From an uncultured Pseudomonadota bacterium (GTDB lineage Bacteria; Myxococcota_A; UBA9042; CAIXZC01), in the NCBI GenBank assembly GCA_937876385.1, contig CALFHQ010000626.1, forward strand, positions 1 through 5,152: DNA of 5,152 bases. The letters are read 5' to 3'. This document shows, one piece after another, positions 1 to 5,152 of this stretch. Numbering within the stretch: position 1 is the stretch's first letter; the number at the start of each line of letters is the position of its first letter. The position numbers and the translations under genes are program-made. The notes under the pieces are model-generated. The model was not told the origin of the DNA. It ran no database searches and worked only from the letters and a program-made list of their open reading frames with translations.

Positions 1-89
1 ATAACTGGGAACGGAGGGCCCCTCGAACACGCAAATAACTGGGAACGGAGGGCCCCTCGAACACGCAAATAACTGGGAACGGAGGGCCC
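1..89. repeat. 34-bp tandem repeat, about 2.6 copies
   Basis: Two identical 34-bp units lie head to tail (1-34 and 35-68). A third copy matches for its first 21 bases (69-89) and then diverges. Each unit begins ATAACTGGGAACGGAGGG and contains an odd-centred palindrome, GAGGG-C-CCCTC (14-24 and 48-58; degenerate at 82-92). There are no spacers between units. The plus strand cannot be read through the array because 34 is not a multiple of 3 and one phase of the unit contains TAA. The minus strand stays open across it, but the translation resembles nothing I know. The array begins at the first base of the window, so its true length is unknown. Confidence 0.93.
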
Positions 90-105
90 TTCCCGGAAAG
101 GGAAG
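89..105. repeat. Short perfect inverted repeat at the end of the tandem array
   Basis: CTTCCC (89-94) and GGGAAG (100-105) form a 6-bp perfect stem around the 5-base loop GGAAA. It begins exactly where the third copy of the 34-bp repeat stops matching. No T-run follows on either strand, so it does not look like an intrinsic terminator. Its role is unknown. Confidence 0.5.
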
Positions 106-211
106 TCAGCGTCGGCTGTGGCTTGTGCGCTTCTGGTTTCCACGAACATCCCATGACTTGGCAAAACCCTTCTGCTGAACGGGCCGCTGAGCCAGACGCA
201 ACTGTTTCGGG
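106..211. other. Non-coding stretch without recognisable features
   Basis: Together with the repeats on its left and the promoter on its right this makes up the 297-base gene-free region before the first gene. I see no convincing reading frame with a ribosome-binding site, no tRNA-like fold and no strong terminator here. Confidence 0.5.
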
Positions 212-238
212 ACTGGGGCAGCACTGGGGCAGCACTGG
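212..238. repeat. 11-bp direct repeat running into the -35 box
   Basis: The 11-mer ACTGGGGCAGC occurs twice in tandem (212-222 and 223-233), followed by a partial third copy, ACTGG (234-238). The last copy overlaps the proposed -35 hexamer at 236-241. An 11-bp period is close to one helical turn, so the copies face the same side of the DNA, as expected for adjacent half-sites of a regulator. The regulator role is inference; chance slippage duplication would give the same pattern. Confidence 0.85.
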
Positions 239-264
239 ACAGTTCCCCTTCACTCTAGTAGAAC
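236..264 (+). promoter_or_regulatory. Probable sigma70-type promoter for the lipoprotein gene
   Basis: TGGACA (236-241, 5 of 6 to TTGACA) is separated by 17 bases from TAGAAC (259-264, 4 of 6 to TATAAT). Transcription would start near 271, giving a leader of about 27 bases that contains the ribosome-binding site GAGG (288-291). Spacing and position are good but the -10 box is only fair. Confidence 0.45.
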
Positions 265-297
265 CGACTCCGTGTTGAGTCAGATGCGAGGTCAGCG

Positions 298-1209
298 ATG
301 TCGATTCCACCAGACAAATGGTCCCTTGTGCCGCTTCTTTTGGTACTGATGTTTGGGTGTTCCGGAGGACCCACTCTTCTGGACGCCAGCCAGGAACAGC
401 GTCCCGTTTGGGTTCAGAAGACCACCGTCCGACAGGAGTTGAGGACGTGCCACGTGGGTCATCACACGGGGGCTCTATCCAAGGAAGAAGGACGCAAGAA
501 GGCAACTCTCGATGCCCTGGGTTGGCTGGTCGGGCAGGTCGCCCCGGGTGGTACCAGCGATTACGTTGTCAGGAATGTGCGACAGGGCGGAAAGACTCGT
601 AACTTCCTGGAGATCCGGTTGCCGGGACGAAAAGACGCCATCCGAATTCAGGGGGTACAGCTCCTCGAAGAGTACACCGAACGGTGGCGACGAGGAGGAG
701 CGACGACGGTGGACACGTGGGTACAAATGTGTGTTCCGGACACCTCGATGAAGGCCGTCCAATTTGATATCGAGGGAGCGACCCTCCTGGCGTGGAGGTG
801 CGAGATCAAACCGGAGACCCTCTGTGACGAGCGGTTCGTTACGCCAGTGAAGGAAGCTCTGGAGAAGATCGGTCATCGCATCGAGGGGCCCCTGGTCCGC
901 CTTCGAACTCGCAGCACCCCCCTTTCCGTGGGCAGAAAGACCGGCTCAGCATGGGTCGCTGCCGTCATCCTGGAGGGAACTTACAAGGGTTCGGTGGATG
1001 GTGAAGAGCACCTGGCGCAGGGCAAGGCAACTTTGCAGATCTGGTCCACGTCCGGCGAAGAAATGCAGCAGGAGATTTCCACCGGATTGCTTGATGCCGG
1101 TCACTACAGCTTCAAAGCAGCCATGCAGACCGCAGTTGGCAGCGCCATTCTGGAATTATCCAACCGCATACCCTATGAACTCAATGGCACCGGCGCTCCG
1201 CAGAACTGA
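298..1209 (+). CDS. Lipoprotein with LPP20-like N-terminal region, function unknown
   Basis: This 303-residue protein begins with a lipoprotein signal peptide: Lys7, a hydrophobic stretch at about 8-19, and FGC with Cys21 as the likely lipidated residue (a somewhat loose lipobox). It is therefore probably anchored to the outer or inner membrane and faces the periplasm. Residues about 36-148 follow the pattern of LPP20/FlgT-N-like domains: PVWV at 36-39, then a conserved-looking helix SKEEGRKKATLDALGWL (61-77), and a final strand ending in VDTWVQMCVP (138-147). The second half (about 160-292) contains C168 and C176, a helix at about 181-193, and a terminal Ala-rich helix at about 272-289. It may be a second small alpha/beta domain that I cannot name. 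The ATG at 298 has GAGG six bases upstream. The last 37 bp overlap the convergent lipB gene. The coding call is firm. The LPP20 resemblance is by eye, and no specific role in motility or envelope upkeep can be assigned. Confidence 0.85.
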   Translation: MSIPPDKWSLVPLLLVLMFGCSGGPTLLDASQEQRPVWVQKTTVRQELRTCHVGHHTGALSKEEGRKKATLDALGWLVGQVAPGGTSDYVVRNVRQGGKTRNFLEIRLPGRKDAIRIQGVQLLEEYTERWRRGGATTVDTWVQMCVPDTSMKAVQFDIEGATLLAWRCEIKPETLCDERFVTPVKEALEKIGHRIEGPLVRLRTRSTPLSVGRKTGSAWVAAVILEGTYKGSVDGEEHLAQGKATLQIWSTSGEEMQQEISTGLLDAGHYSFKAAMQTAVGSAILELSNRIPYELNGTGAPQN

Positions 1210-1910
1210 ATCTCTTCGGACGTCAACGGTCGCATCCGCCAGCGGCAATTCCAGGAAGCGCTCAACGAAGAGCCCACTTTGTCGGCAAGGGCTGGAAGCG
1301 TTGGGCACTTTCCGAGTTCCTTAAGAATGGAAGTCGCCCCTATCCCCTCAAGACCGCACGCTACAATGTGCTTGAACCAATCCAGGTCGGTGGTCCCGTT
1401 CAAAGCGAAACCATGGCTGGTCACCCACCTGGAAAGCCGCACCCCAACGGCCGCCATCTTCGAATTCCCGACGTAGACTCCCGGCCGCTCTGGGTCCACC
1501 GCAGCGTCAATCCCAAATTCACCCACAACTGCAACCAGGGAGGCGAGAAGCTGAGTGATGTATTCCTGGAAACTGAGGCGGAGGGCGGAGAGATCGAGAA
1601 TAGGGTAACCAACGAGTTGCCCCGGGCCGTGGAAGGTCACGAGCCCCCCACGGTCAGTTTGACAAACCTCGGCTCCCATGGACCGTAATTCAGCGACAGG
1701 TTTGAGGAAGAATCCATCTCCCCCTCGTTTTCCCAACGTATAAACGGGAGGATGCTCCAGAAAGAGAATTGTCGAAGGGCACTGACGGTTCACGACTCGC
1801 TCATGGAACCACTTCTGGATGTCAACACCCCGAGAATAATCCACTCTCCCCAGCCATACGCCGTCCAGAACCCCGGCCCAACGTCCCTCCATGGCTCCCC
1901 TGCCATCCAT
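1173..1910 (-). CDS. lipB: Octanoyl-ACP:protein octanoyltransferase LipB
   Basis: LipB moves the octanoyl group from acyl carrier protein to the lipoyl-domain lysine of E2 subunits and GcvH in the cytosol. This is the first step of de novo lipoate attachment; LipA then adds sulfur. Family motifs are present in order in this 245-residue product: EHPPVYTLGKRG (52-63), DRGGLVTFHGPGQ (86-98), GVYVGNSKMAAVGVRL (144-159) with the active-site Lys151, SHGFALN (165-171), and VACGL (183-187) with the thioester-forming Cys185. The Lys-Cys distance of 34 matches E. coli LipB (K135, C169). It is longer than E. coli LipB (213), with about 15 extra residues in front and a non-conserved tail. I start at the ATG at 1910 because AGGGG lies seven bases upstream; the ATG at 1892 (AGGGG at four bases) is a credible alternative. 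It follows the CAP lipoprotein gene by 25 bp, probably on the same transcript. No lipA is visible. Confidence 0.97.
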   Translation of the reverse strand: MDGRGAMEGRWAGVLDGVWLGRVDYSRGVDIQKWFHERVVNRQCPSTILFLEHPPVYTLGKRGGDGFFLKPVAELRSMGAEVCQTDRGGLVTFHGPGQLVGYPILDLSALRLSFQEYITQLLASLVAVVGEFGIDAAVDPERPGVYVGNSKMAAVGVRLSRWVTSHGFALNGTTDLDWFKHIVACGLEGIGATSILKELGKCPTLPALADKVGSSLSASWNCRWRMRPLTSEEIQFCGAPVPLSS

Positions 1911-1917
1911 ATTTGCA

Positions 1918-1922
1918 CCCCT
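1918..1922 (-). promoter_or_regulatory. Ribosome-binding site of lipB
   Basis: AGGGG on the minus strand lies seven bases before the ATG at 1910. It sits inside the 25-base gap after the CAP gene stop, so lipB has its own initiation signal although it lies close behind its neighbour. A second AGGGG (1897-1901) precedes the in-frame ATG at 1892 by four bases, so the start is not fully settled. Confidence 0.6.
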
Positions 1923-1935
1923 GTGGCCGGATTGG

Positions 1936-2967
1936 CTAGTAGCGAGCGGTGATGAACCACCACTCCTTCTCCCAGTCTGCTCCCCCACGAGTTCCCTTGA
2001 TGTACACCCAATACTTCGTCCCTTTCTCCAGGGGATCGTGCGTATACATGGATACCGTCTTGGCCCCCTGCAAATTGGAGTCATTGAAGGAATCGAGCCA
2101 GGTGTGCTCCAGCATTGCTCCTTCTCCGTCTTTCCAGATCCGGTGTCCATCATCGGCCACCATGAAGGTTCCCTTCTCGGACCAAGTCACAGAGATAATC
2201 GTCCCGGAGGGGTACCCCGTAGGAGGAACGGGAGGTTGAGGAGATTCCAGACCGTCGAAAGAGGGTGGGATTCCGGTGCTCTCAGGGGGCGGATAGATGC
2301 CAACGACCGGAGGCCCTGAGTAGCCCTTCGCGTAAACGTCGTTCCAGCCAAAATCCATGGTATCGATGCGGCTGGAATTCTGCCAGTTTCCAGTTCCGGC
2401 AGCACCGTAGCCGCACGCCGTGAGGGTAGCGTCCATGAACGGAATCCGGTGGTACAGAGTGTTCATCCACCCATCAACCGAGCCCTCCGCATTGTGGAGG
2501 AAAGCGATTACTTCCGAAGCGCCCTGGTTGTATCCGAAAAACTCCATCCGGTCCCACGGGGCCACTCCGGAGAATCCCTCGCTCCAGGATGGGTTTTCGT
2601 TGTGGGGGCTCGAGCCAGTGCTATTGTACTGGTCAATGTGGGTCACATAGTAGTCGCAGTGGGATTGGCATGCGAGGTTGATCTCGTGGACCATATCGAG
2701 TTGGGGTACCCCACACATCCAACGATACCAGTTGGCCCGCTCCAACGCACGAATCTGATCCTCTCTGACCCCTTCGGGAATGAAGCCGATGTTCTCATAC
2801 GGTTCTTCTTCGACAAGAGTCTCTGGCCCAGCATCCTCCACGAGCCCAGAAACGACGTCTCTGGTGTCGTTTTCTCCTTCGTCCTCTCCCCCTCCGCCGC
2901 ATGAGACCGCCAGAACCGCAGTCAAAGCAAGTGCCAGAACCCAGCTTCTTCGAGCAAACAACTTCAT
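1936..2967 (-). CDS. CAP-domain (SCP/PR1-like) lipoprotein
   Basis: This 343-residue exported protein starts with a lipoprotein signal peptide (MKLFARR, hydrophobic 9-22, VSC with Cys23 as lipid anchor). An acidic, Gly-rich linker follows (24-56). Residues about 70-208 match the CAP fold: RANWYRWMCGVPQL (77-90) is the typical first helix, H122 lies in SPHNE, E152 in ASEVI, and DGWMNTLYHR (165-174) carries H173. H122, E152 and H173 are likely members of the conserved CAP cavity. Cysteines 85, 100, 104 and 185 could form disulfides. The C-terminal part (about 219-343) contains YPPPESTGIPPSFDGLESP (225-243) and ends KYWVYIKGT...EWWFIT, an Ig-like beta domain that often follows bacterial CAP domains. 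The ATG at 2967 has GGAGG (2973-2977) five bases upstream; longer in-frame extensions lack a signal peptide at the front. CAP proteins vary widely in function, so no substrate is proposed. It probably leads a two-gene unit with lipB. Confidence 0.92.
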   Translation of the reverse strand: MKLFARRSWVLALALTAVLAVSCGGGGEDEGENDTRDVVSGLVEDAGPETLVEEEPYENIGFIPEGVREDQIRALERANWYRWMCGVPQLDMVHEINLACQSHCDYYVTHIDQYNSTGSSPHNENPSWSEGFSGVAPWDRMEFFGYNQGASEVIAFLHNAEGSVDGWMNTLYHRIPFMDATLTACGYGAAGTGNWQNSSRIDTMDFGWNDVYAKGYSGPPVVGIYPPPESTGIPPSFDGLESPQPPVPPTGYPSGTIISVTWSEKGTFMVADDGHRIWKDGEGAMLEHTWLDSFNDSNLQGAKTVSMYTHDPLEKGTKYWVYIKGTRGGADWEKEWWFITARY

Positions 2968-2989
2968 GATCCCCTCCCAATCGGGGAGA

Positions 2990-3018
2990 ATCATACGGTG
3001 TGGTCTGAATGTTGGCAA
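2990..3018 (-). promoter_or_regulatory. Near-consensus sigma70 promoter for the CAP-lipB unit
   Basis: On the minus strand TTGCCA (3013-3018, 5 of 6 to TTGACA) is followed after exactly 17 bases by TATGAT (2990-2995, 5 of 6 to TATAAT). Transcription would begin near 2983, leaving a short leader of about 16 bases with the ribosome-binding site GGAGG at 2973-2977. This is the best promoter match I found in the window and it lies in the 82-bp gap after the PilZ gene, so the CAP and lipB genes need not depend on upstream transcription. Confidence 0.7.
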
Positions 3019-3049
3019 TTGGATTCTGGAGGGACGTGGCAGCGTGGGA

Positions 3050-3424
3050 CTAGACGGTTCCCCATTGTTTCTGACTTTCGAGAAGTTCGAGCCACTTTTG
3101 CAAATCAGATTCGCCAAACCCGTACACGCGCATGCCAAACCCGGTGGGGCCATTCTCTTTCGCCGGGATGAGACGGGCCACCACCCCCCGGCACTGGATG
3201 CTGCCCAGGTGGCTGAAGACTTCAATATCGACTACCGCGTCCGGTGACAGCGGGAATCCCTCCGTGGACCAGGTCACGAGCGCCATCCCGTTTTGAGATA
3301 GATCGGCTACGTGAAAGTAGAAGTCCAAAGGGGAATCAGGCACACGGGCCACCGCGATGACGTCAGGAGCTTTGTATCGGGGATATAGCCGTCGTTCGTC
3401 TTTGGCTTGCTTACTACCAGTCAT
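3050..3424 (-). CDS. Stand-alone PilZ-domain protein (c-di-GMP receptor)
   Basis: This 124-residue cytosolic protein is essentially one PilZ domain, the common bacterial receptor for the second messenger cyclic di-GMP. Both ligand-binding motifs are intact: the RxxxR motif as RLYPR (R12, R16) near the N-terminus, and DxSxxG as DLSQNG (41-46) at the start of the barrel. The barrel continues through VVDIEVF (64-70) and CRGVVARL (78-85), and GFGMRV (95-100) matches the usual last strand. A short C-terminal helix (105-119) follows. I start at the ATG at 3424 because AGGTGA lies five bases upstream; a GTG at 3433 would add three residues. There is no output domain, so it should act by binding a partner that cannot be read from this window. 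It lies 119 bp after the antiporter gene and 82 bp before the CAP gene, all on the same strand. Family assignment is confident; the target is unknown. Confidence 0.9.
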   Translation of the reverse strand: MTGSKQAKDERRLYPRYKAPDVIAVARVPDSPLDFYFHVADLSQNGMALVTWSTEGFPLSPDAVVDIEVFSHLGSIQCRGVVARLIPAKENGPTGFGMRVYGFGESDLQKWLELLESQKQWGTV

Positions 3425-3429
3425 GTGAA

Positions 3430-3435
3430 TCACCT
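3430..3435 (-). promoter_or_regulatory. Ribosome-binding site that fixes the PilZ start
   Basis: AGGTGA on the minus strand lies five bases before the ATG at 3424. The alternative GTG start at 3433 is part of this same element, which favours the ATG. Confidence 0.65.
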
Positions 3436-3543
3436 GCCTGAACTGAATTTTGCCCTTCCCGGCCAGTTAACGCTATCTGGTGGCTCCCGAAAAGCAAACC
3501 AAACGACGGTCTTCTATTCGACTCGACATGGCAAAGGGAGCGT

Positions 3544-4851
3544 TCACCCGCTTGTGCGCACGATTCCCAGCTTCAAGAGCACAGGTCCAACCAATTGGTT
3601 TATCACGATGATGGCGATGCAGAGGGTGCCCAATTCGTTCCCCATTTCCGGGAATCGGACCTTCAGCATCGCAGCAAGTCCCAGACTCACCCCTGCCTGC
3701 GCCGATAGCGACAACCCATACCAACGACCGTGTGCAGGCGGCTCCCCGGCGACCCGTGCGGCGACAACACCGCTGGCCCATAACCAGAACAAGCGGACCA
3801 CAACGACGAAAAGCGCCAGAACCCAGAAGTCCCGCAAGGTGGCCACGTCAAGAGCAGCGCCGGTGAGCGAAAAAAAGGCGACATACACCGGGAGGGCGCT
3901 CTCGTTCAAGGCATCAATGAGCAGTTCTCCTCTCGTCGAGAAGTTGCGGAGCACGAATCCTGCGGAGAGACATACCAGCAAAGCCTCAATGTGCATCTCA
4001 AACCCAATGAATTCGCTCACCAACTCGGAAAACGTGGGCGTCAAACGAGCCACCAGAAACCCGACGGTCAACACCACCAACGCCAGTTCTTTCCCCACAA
4101 GGCGCAAGTAGCCCATCAGAAGAAGGGCCAGGAGGACCCCCAGACCTAACGCCAATGCGACTTCCAGAACAACCAGCCCGACTGCCAGAACATTCACACT
4201 CTGCAGCGGGTCTATGAGGGGCGCTCCAAACGATAGGGTAGCGGCAAACAAGAGCACGACGAGAACGTCAATCACCACCGTCCCACCAAGGACAACAGAG
4301 ACGAAACGCCCGTGCGCTCGGGTCTCCACCAGAACGGCCATCAACGTGCTGGGAGACGTCGCAAAGGAGAGGACTCCGAGAATCAATCCGGCAACCAGAA
4401 GCCGGTCCCCTCCCAAATCGCTGAGAAAGGGGAAAAGCGGGGACGCCAACCAAATGGCTCCCGAAACCCCGCCAACTACCAGCACAAATCGACTGACGAG
4501 GAGACTGATGATAGCTCCTCTGGCCTTCTTCAGGGCTGCCAAATGCAATTCCCCTCCGGCGGCCAACGAAATCAACGCAAGGGCGAAATGGGAGATAAAC
4601 TCCAACTGCTTGACTTGAGAATGAGTCTCGAGGCCCAGGACATAGGGGCCCAGAAACAGGCCAGCCACAATGTAGCCACTGACCTTGGGCAAGCCGAATC
4701 GTCGAAACAACCACCCGAACCCGTACCCACCGATGAGGAGTAGCGCCAGGGACAAGGTCAGGGTCTCGTAGGAGGAGCCGGTCTCCAGCAATCCCTGCTT
4801 CAGCAGCCAAGAGCAAACGAGCACACCGGCCAACGCTATGAGAGGCTTCAT
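3544..4851 (-). CDS. Cation:proton antiporter of the CPA2 (Kef/NapA-like) type, membrane domain only
   Basis: This 435-residue integral membrane protein has roughly 12-13 hydrophobic segments. Family signatures in order are: LPKVSGYIVAGLFLGP (54-69), typical of the early CPA2 helix pair; FATSPSTLMAV (163-173), the TSxS region of the broken helix near the ion site; VVIDVLVVLLF (192-202) with Asp195 at the expected cation/proton-binding position; VYVAFFSLTGAALD (322-335); and AQAGVSLGLA (384-393). It should exchange a monovalent cation (Na+ or K+) for protons across the inner membrane. Asp195 is preceded by Ile194, where CPA members normally have Asp, Asn or Gln. The protein ends soon after the last membrane helix and has no C-terminal RCK/TrkA-N domain, unlike KefB/KefC (about 600 residues). 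The ATG at 4851 overlaps the upstream stop as ATGA and has GGAGG four bases upstream. Ion specificity cannot be told from sequence. Confidence 0.92.
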   Translation of the reverse strand: MKPLIALAGVLVCSWLLKQGLLETGSSYETLTLSLALLLIGGYGFGWLFRRFGLPKVSGYIVAGLFLGPYVLGLETHSQVKQLEFISHFALALISLAAGGELHLAALKKARGAIISLLVSRFVLVVGGVSGAIWLASPLFPFLSDLGGDRLLVAGLILGVLSFATSPSTLMAVLVETRAHGRFVSVVLGGTVVIDVLVVLLFAATLSFGAPLIDPLQSVNVLAVGLVVLEVALALGLGVLLALLLMGYLRLVGKELALVVLTVGFLVARLTPTFSELVSEFIGFEMHIEALLVCLSAGFVLRNFSTRGELLIDALNESALPVYVAFFSLTGAALDVATLRDFWVLALFVVVVRLFWLWASGVVAARVAGEPPAHGRWYGLSLSAQAGVSLGLAAMLKVRFPEMGNELGTLCIAIIVINQLVGPVLLKLGIVRTSG

Positions 4852-5152
4852 GGATCCTCCCGTCGATTGACTCGCCGCATGCTGAGCGGCGCCTGAATCT
4901 CTGACAAAACGAGCATCAGGAAAGTCACCAGAACGACTGGAGAGCCGAGTTCCCCAACCGAAATGGCGTAAGACCCCGACATCGCCACGCTCATCGCCCC
5001 GAGAGGAACCAGCAACGTTGCGTGTCTCCGAGGACTTCCCTCGACCCAACCCAACCGAACCGTAACCAAACTGGCGAACATTCGCGCCGATGTACGAACG
5101 AGAACCAGCGAACCAACGACCAAACCCAGGAACTTCCAAGAAACGGAGAACT
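4848..5152 (-). CDS. Antiporter-like membrane protein, C-terminal 100 residues only (cut by window edge)
   Basis: The frame is open from the right edge of the window to the TGA at 4848-4850, giving 100 visible residues. They contain three likely membrane helices (about 4-18, 42-59 and 66-84) and finish with a short basic tail, SMRRVNRREDP. The layout matches the end of CPA-type antiporters: a helix followed by R-T-S-A-R (19-23), then LLVPLGAMSVAMSGSYA (44-60) in place of the usual small-residue helix, then SPVVLVTFLMLVLSEIQAP (70-88) in place of the final 'E-x-x-x-P' helix. No RCK domain follows. The stop overlaps the start of the complete antiporter by ATGA. A TTG at 5121-5123 could be read as a start but the homology-like pattern continues upstream of it, so I treat the gene as truncated. 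It may be a diverged paralogue and partner subunit of its neighbour. Coding status is likely; the family call is by pattern only. Confidence 0.72.
   Translation of the reverse strand, partial: FSVSWKFLGLVVGSLVLVRTSARMFASLVTVRLGWVEGSPRRHATLLVPLGAMSVAMSGSYAISVGELGSPVVLVTFLMLVLSEIQAPLSMRRVNRREDP
4856..4860 (-). promoter_or_regulatory. Ribosome-binding site of the antiporter, inside the upstream gene
   Basis: GGAGG on the minus strand lies four bases before the ATG at 4851 and within the last codons of the preceding gene. With the ATGA overlap this sets up translational coupling and rules out the longer in-frame extension towards 5139, which reads as non-membrane, low-complexity sequence. Confidence 0.65.

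Noticed and set aside
1..89. Possible CRISPR array at the left edge
   Set aside because: The 34-bp units are directly adjacent with no spacers, and no cas gene is present.
1911..2153. Longer N-terminus for LipB (start at 2153)
   Set aside because: The extra residues overlap the CAP gene in another frame, have no LipB similarity, and the ATG at 1910 has its own ribosome-binding site.
2974..2988. Hairpin CTCCC/GGGAG masking the ribosome-binding site of the CAP gene
   Set aside because: With the promoter at 2990-3018 transcription should begin near 2983, so most of the distal arm would not be in the RNA.
2968..3225. Longer N-terminus for the CAP protein (start at 3225)
   Set aside because: It would bury the lipoprotein signal peptide inside the protein and would overlap the PilZ gene.
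3425..3543. Terminator or promoter between the antiporter and PilZ genes
   Set aside because: Only a 4-bp CCAG/CTGG stem without a T-run and weak -10-like hexamers without a matching -35 box were found. Nothing supports a call.
3407..4618. Long plus-strand open frames opposite the antiporter gene (3407-4111 and 4214-4618)
   Set aside because: Their translations are rich in Arg, Thr, Ser and Asn and resemble no family. They are the reverse-strand shadow of a real membrane protein gene with biased codon use.
5121..5123. TTG as the true start of the right-edge gene
   Set aside because: It would leave a protein of only 91 residues beginning in the middle of a membrane helix. The frame stays open to the window edge, and no good ribosome-binding site precedes the TTG.
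4852..5139. Longer N-terminus for the antiporter (start at 5139)
   Set aside because: The extension is low-complexity and not membrane-like, while the other frame over the same bases encodes membrane helices and ends in an ATGA overlap.

Overview
The window reads as a piece of a Gram-negative chromosome of moderately high G+C. Two of its proteins start with lipoprotein signal peptides. One of these has a Gly-rich acidic linker after the lipid-anchored cysteine and carries a CAP domain, and a stand-alone PilZ protein lies nearby. That mix fits Myxococcota or another lineage of the former Deltaproteobacteria. This placement is inference from protein style only, because no taxonomic marker gene is present.

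Layout, left to right. Positions 1-90 hold 2.6 copies of a 34-bp tandem repeat that starts at the first base of the window, followed by a small hairpin. Positions 106-297 are non-coding and end in a likely promoter for a plus-strand gene; an 11-bp tandem repeat runs into its -35 box. That gene (298-1209) encodes a lipoprotein whose N-terminal half resembles the LPP20 type. All other genes are on the minus strand. In transcription order from the right edge they are: the 3' end of a membrane antiporter-like gene cut by the window edge (4848-5152); a complete cation:proton antiporter (3544-4851) coupled to it by an ATGA overlap; a 119-bp gap with no convincing promoter or terminator; a PilZ-domain protein (3050-3424); an 82-bp gap with a near-consensus promoter; a CAP-domain lipoprotein (1936-2967); and lipB, octanoyl-ACP:protein octanoyltransferase (1173-1910), 25 bp further on. 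The tail of lipB overlaps the tail of the plus-strand lipoprotein gene by 37 bp.

How the genes work together. The two antiporter genes look like one translationally coupled unit and may form a two-subunit transporter. The CAP lipoprotein and lipB probably share the promoter at 2990-3018. They have no obvious functional link, one being exported and the other a cytosolic lipoylation enzyme. The PilZ protein keeps both c-di-GMP-binding motifs and is the only clear signalling component.

No RNA gene, insertion sequence, phage gene, CRISPR array or defence system was found. Most of the window is ordinary. The parts that merit a second look are the coupled antiporter pair, the non-canonical ion-site motif in the complete antiporter, and the repeats in the first 240 bases.
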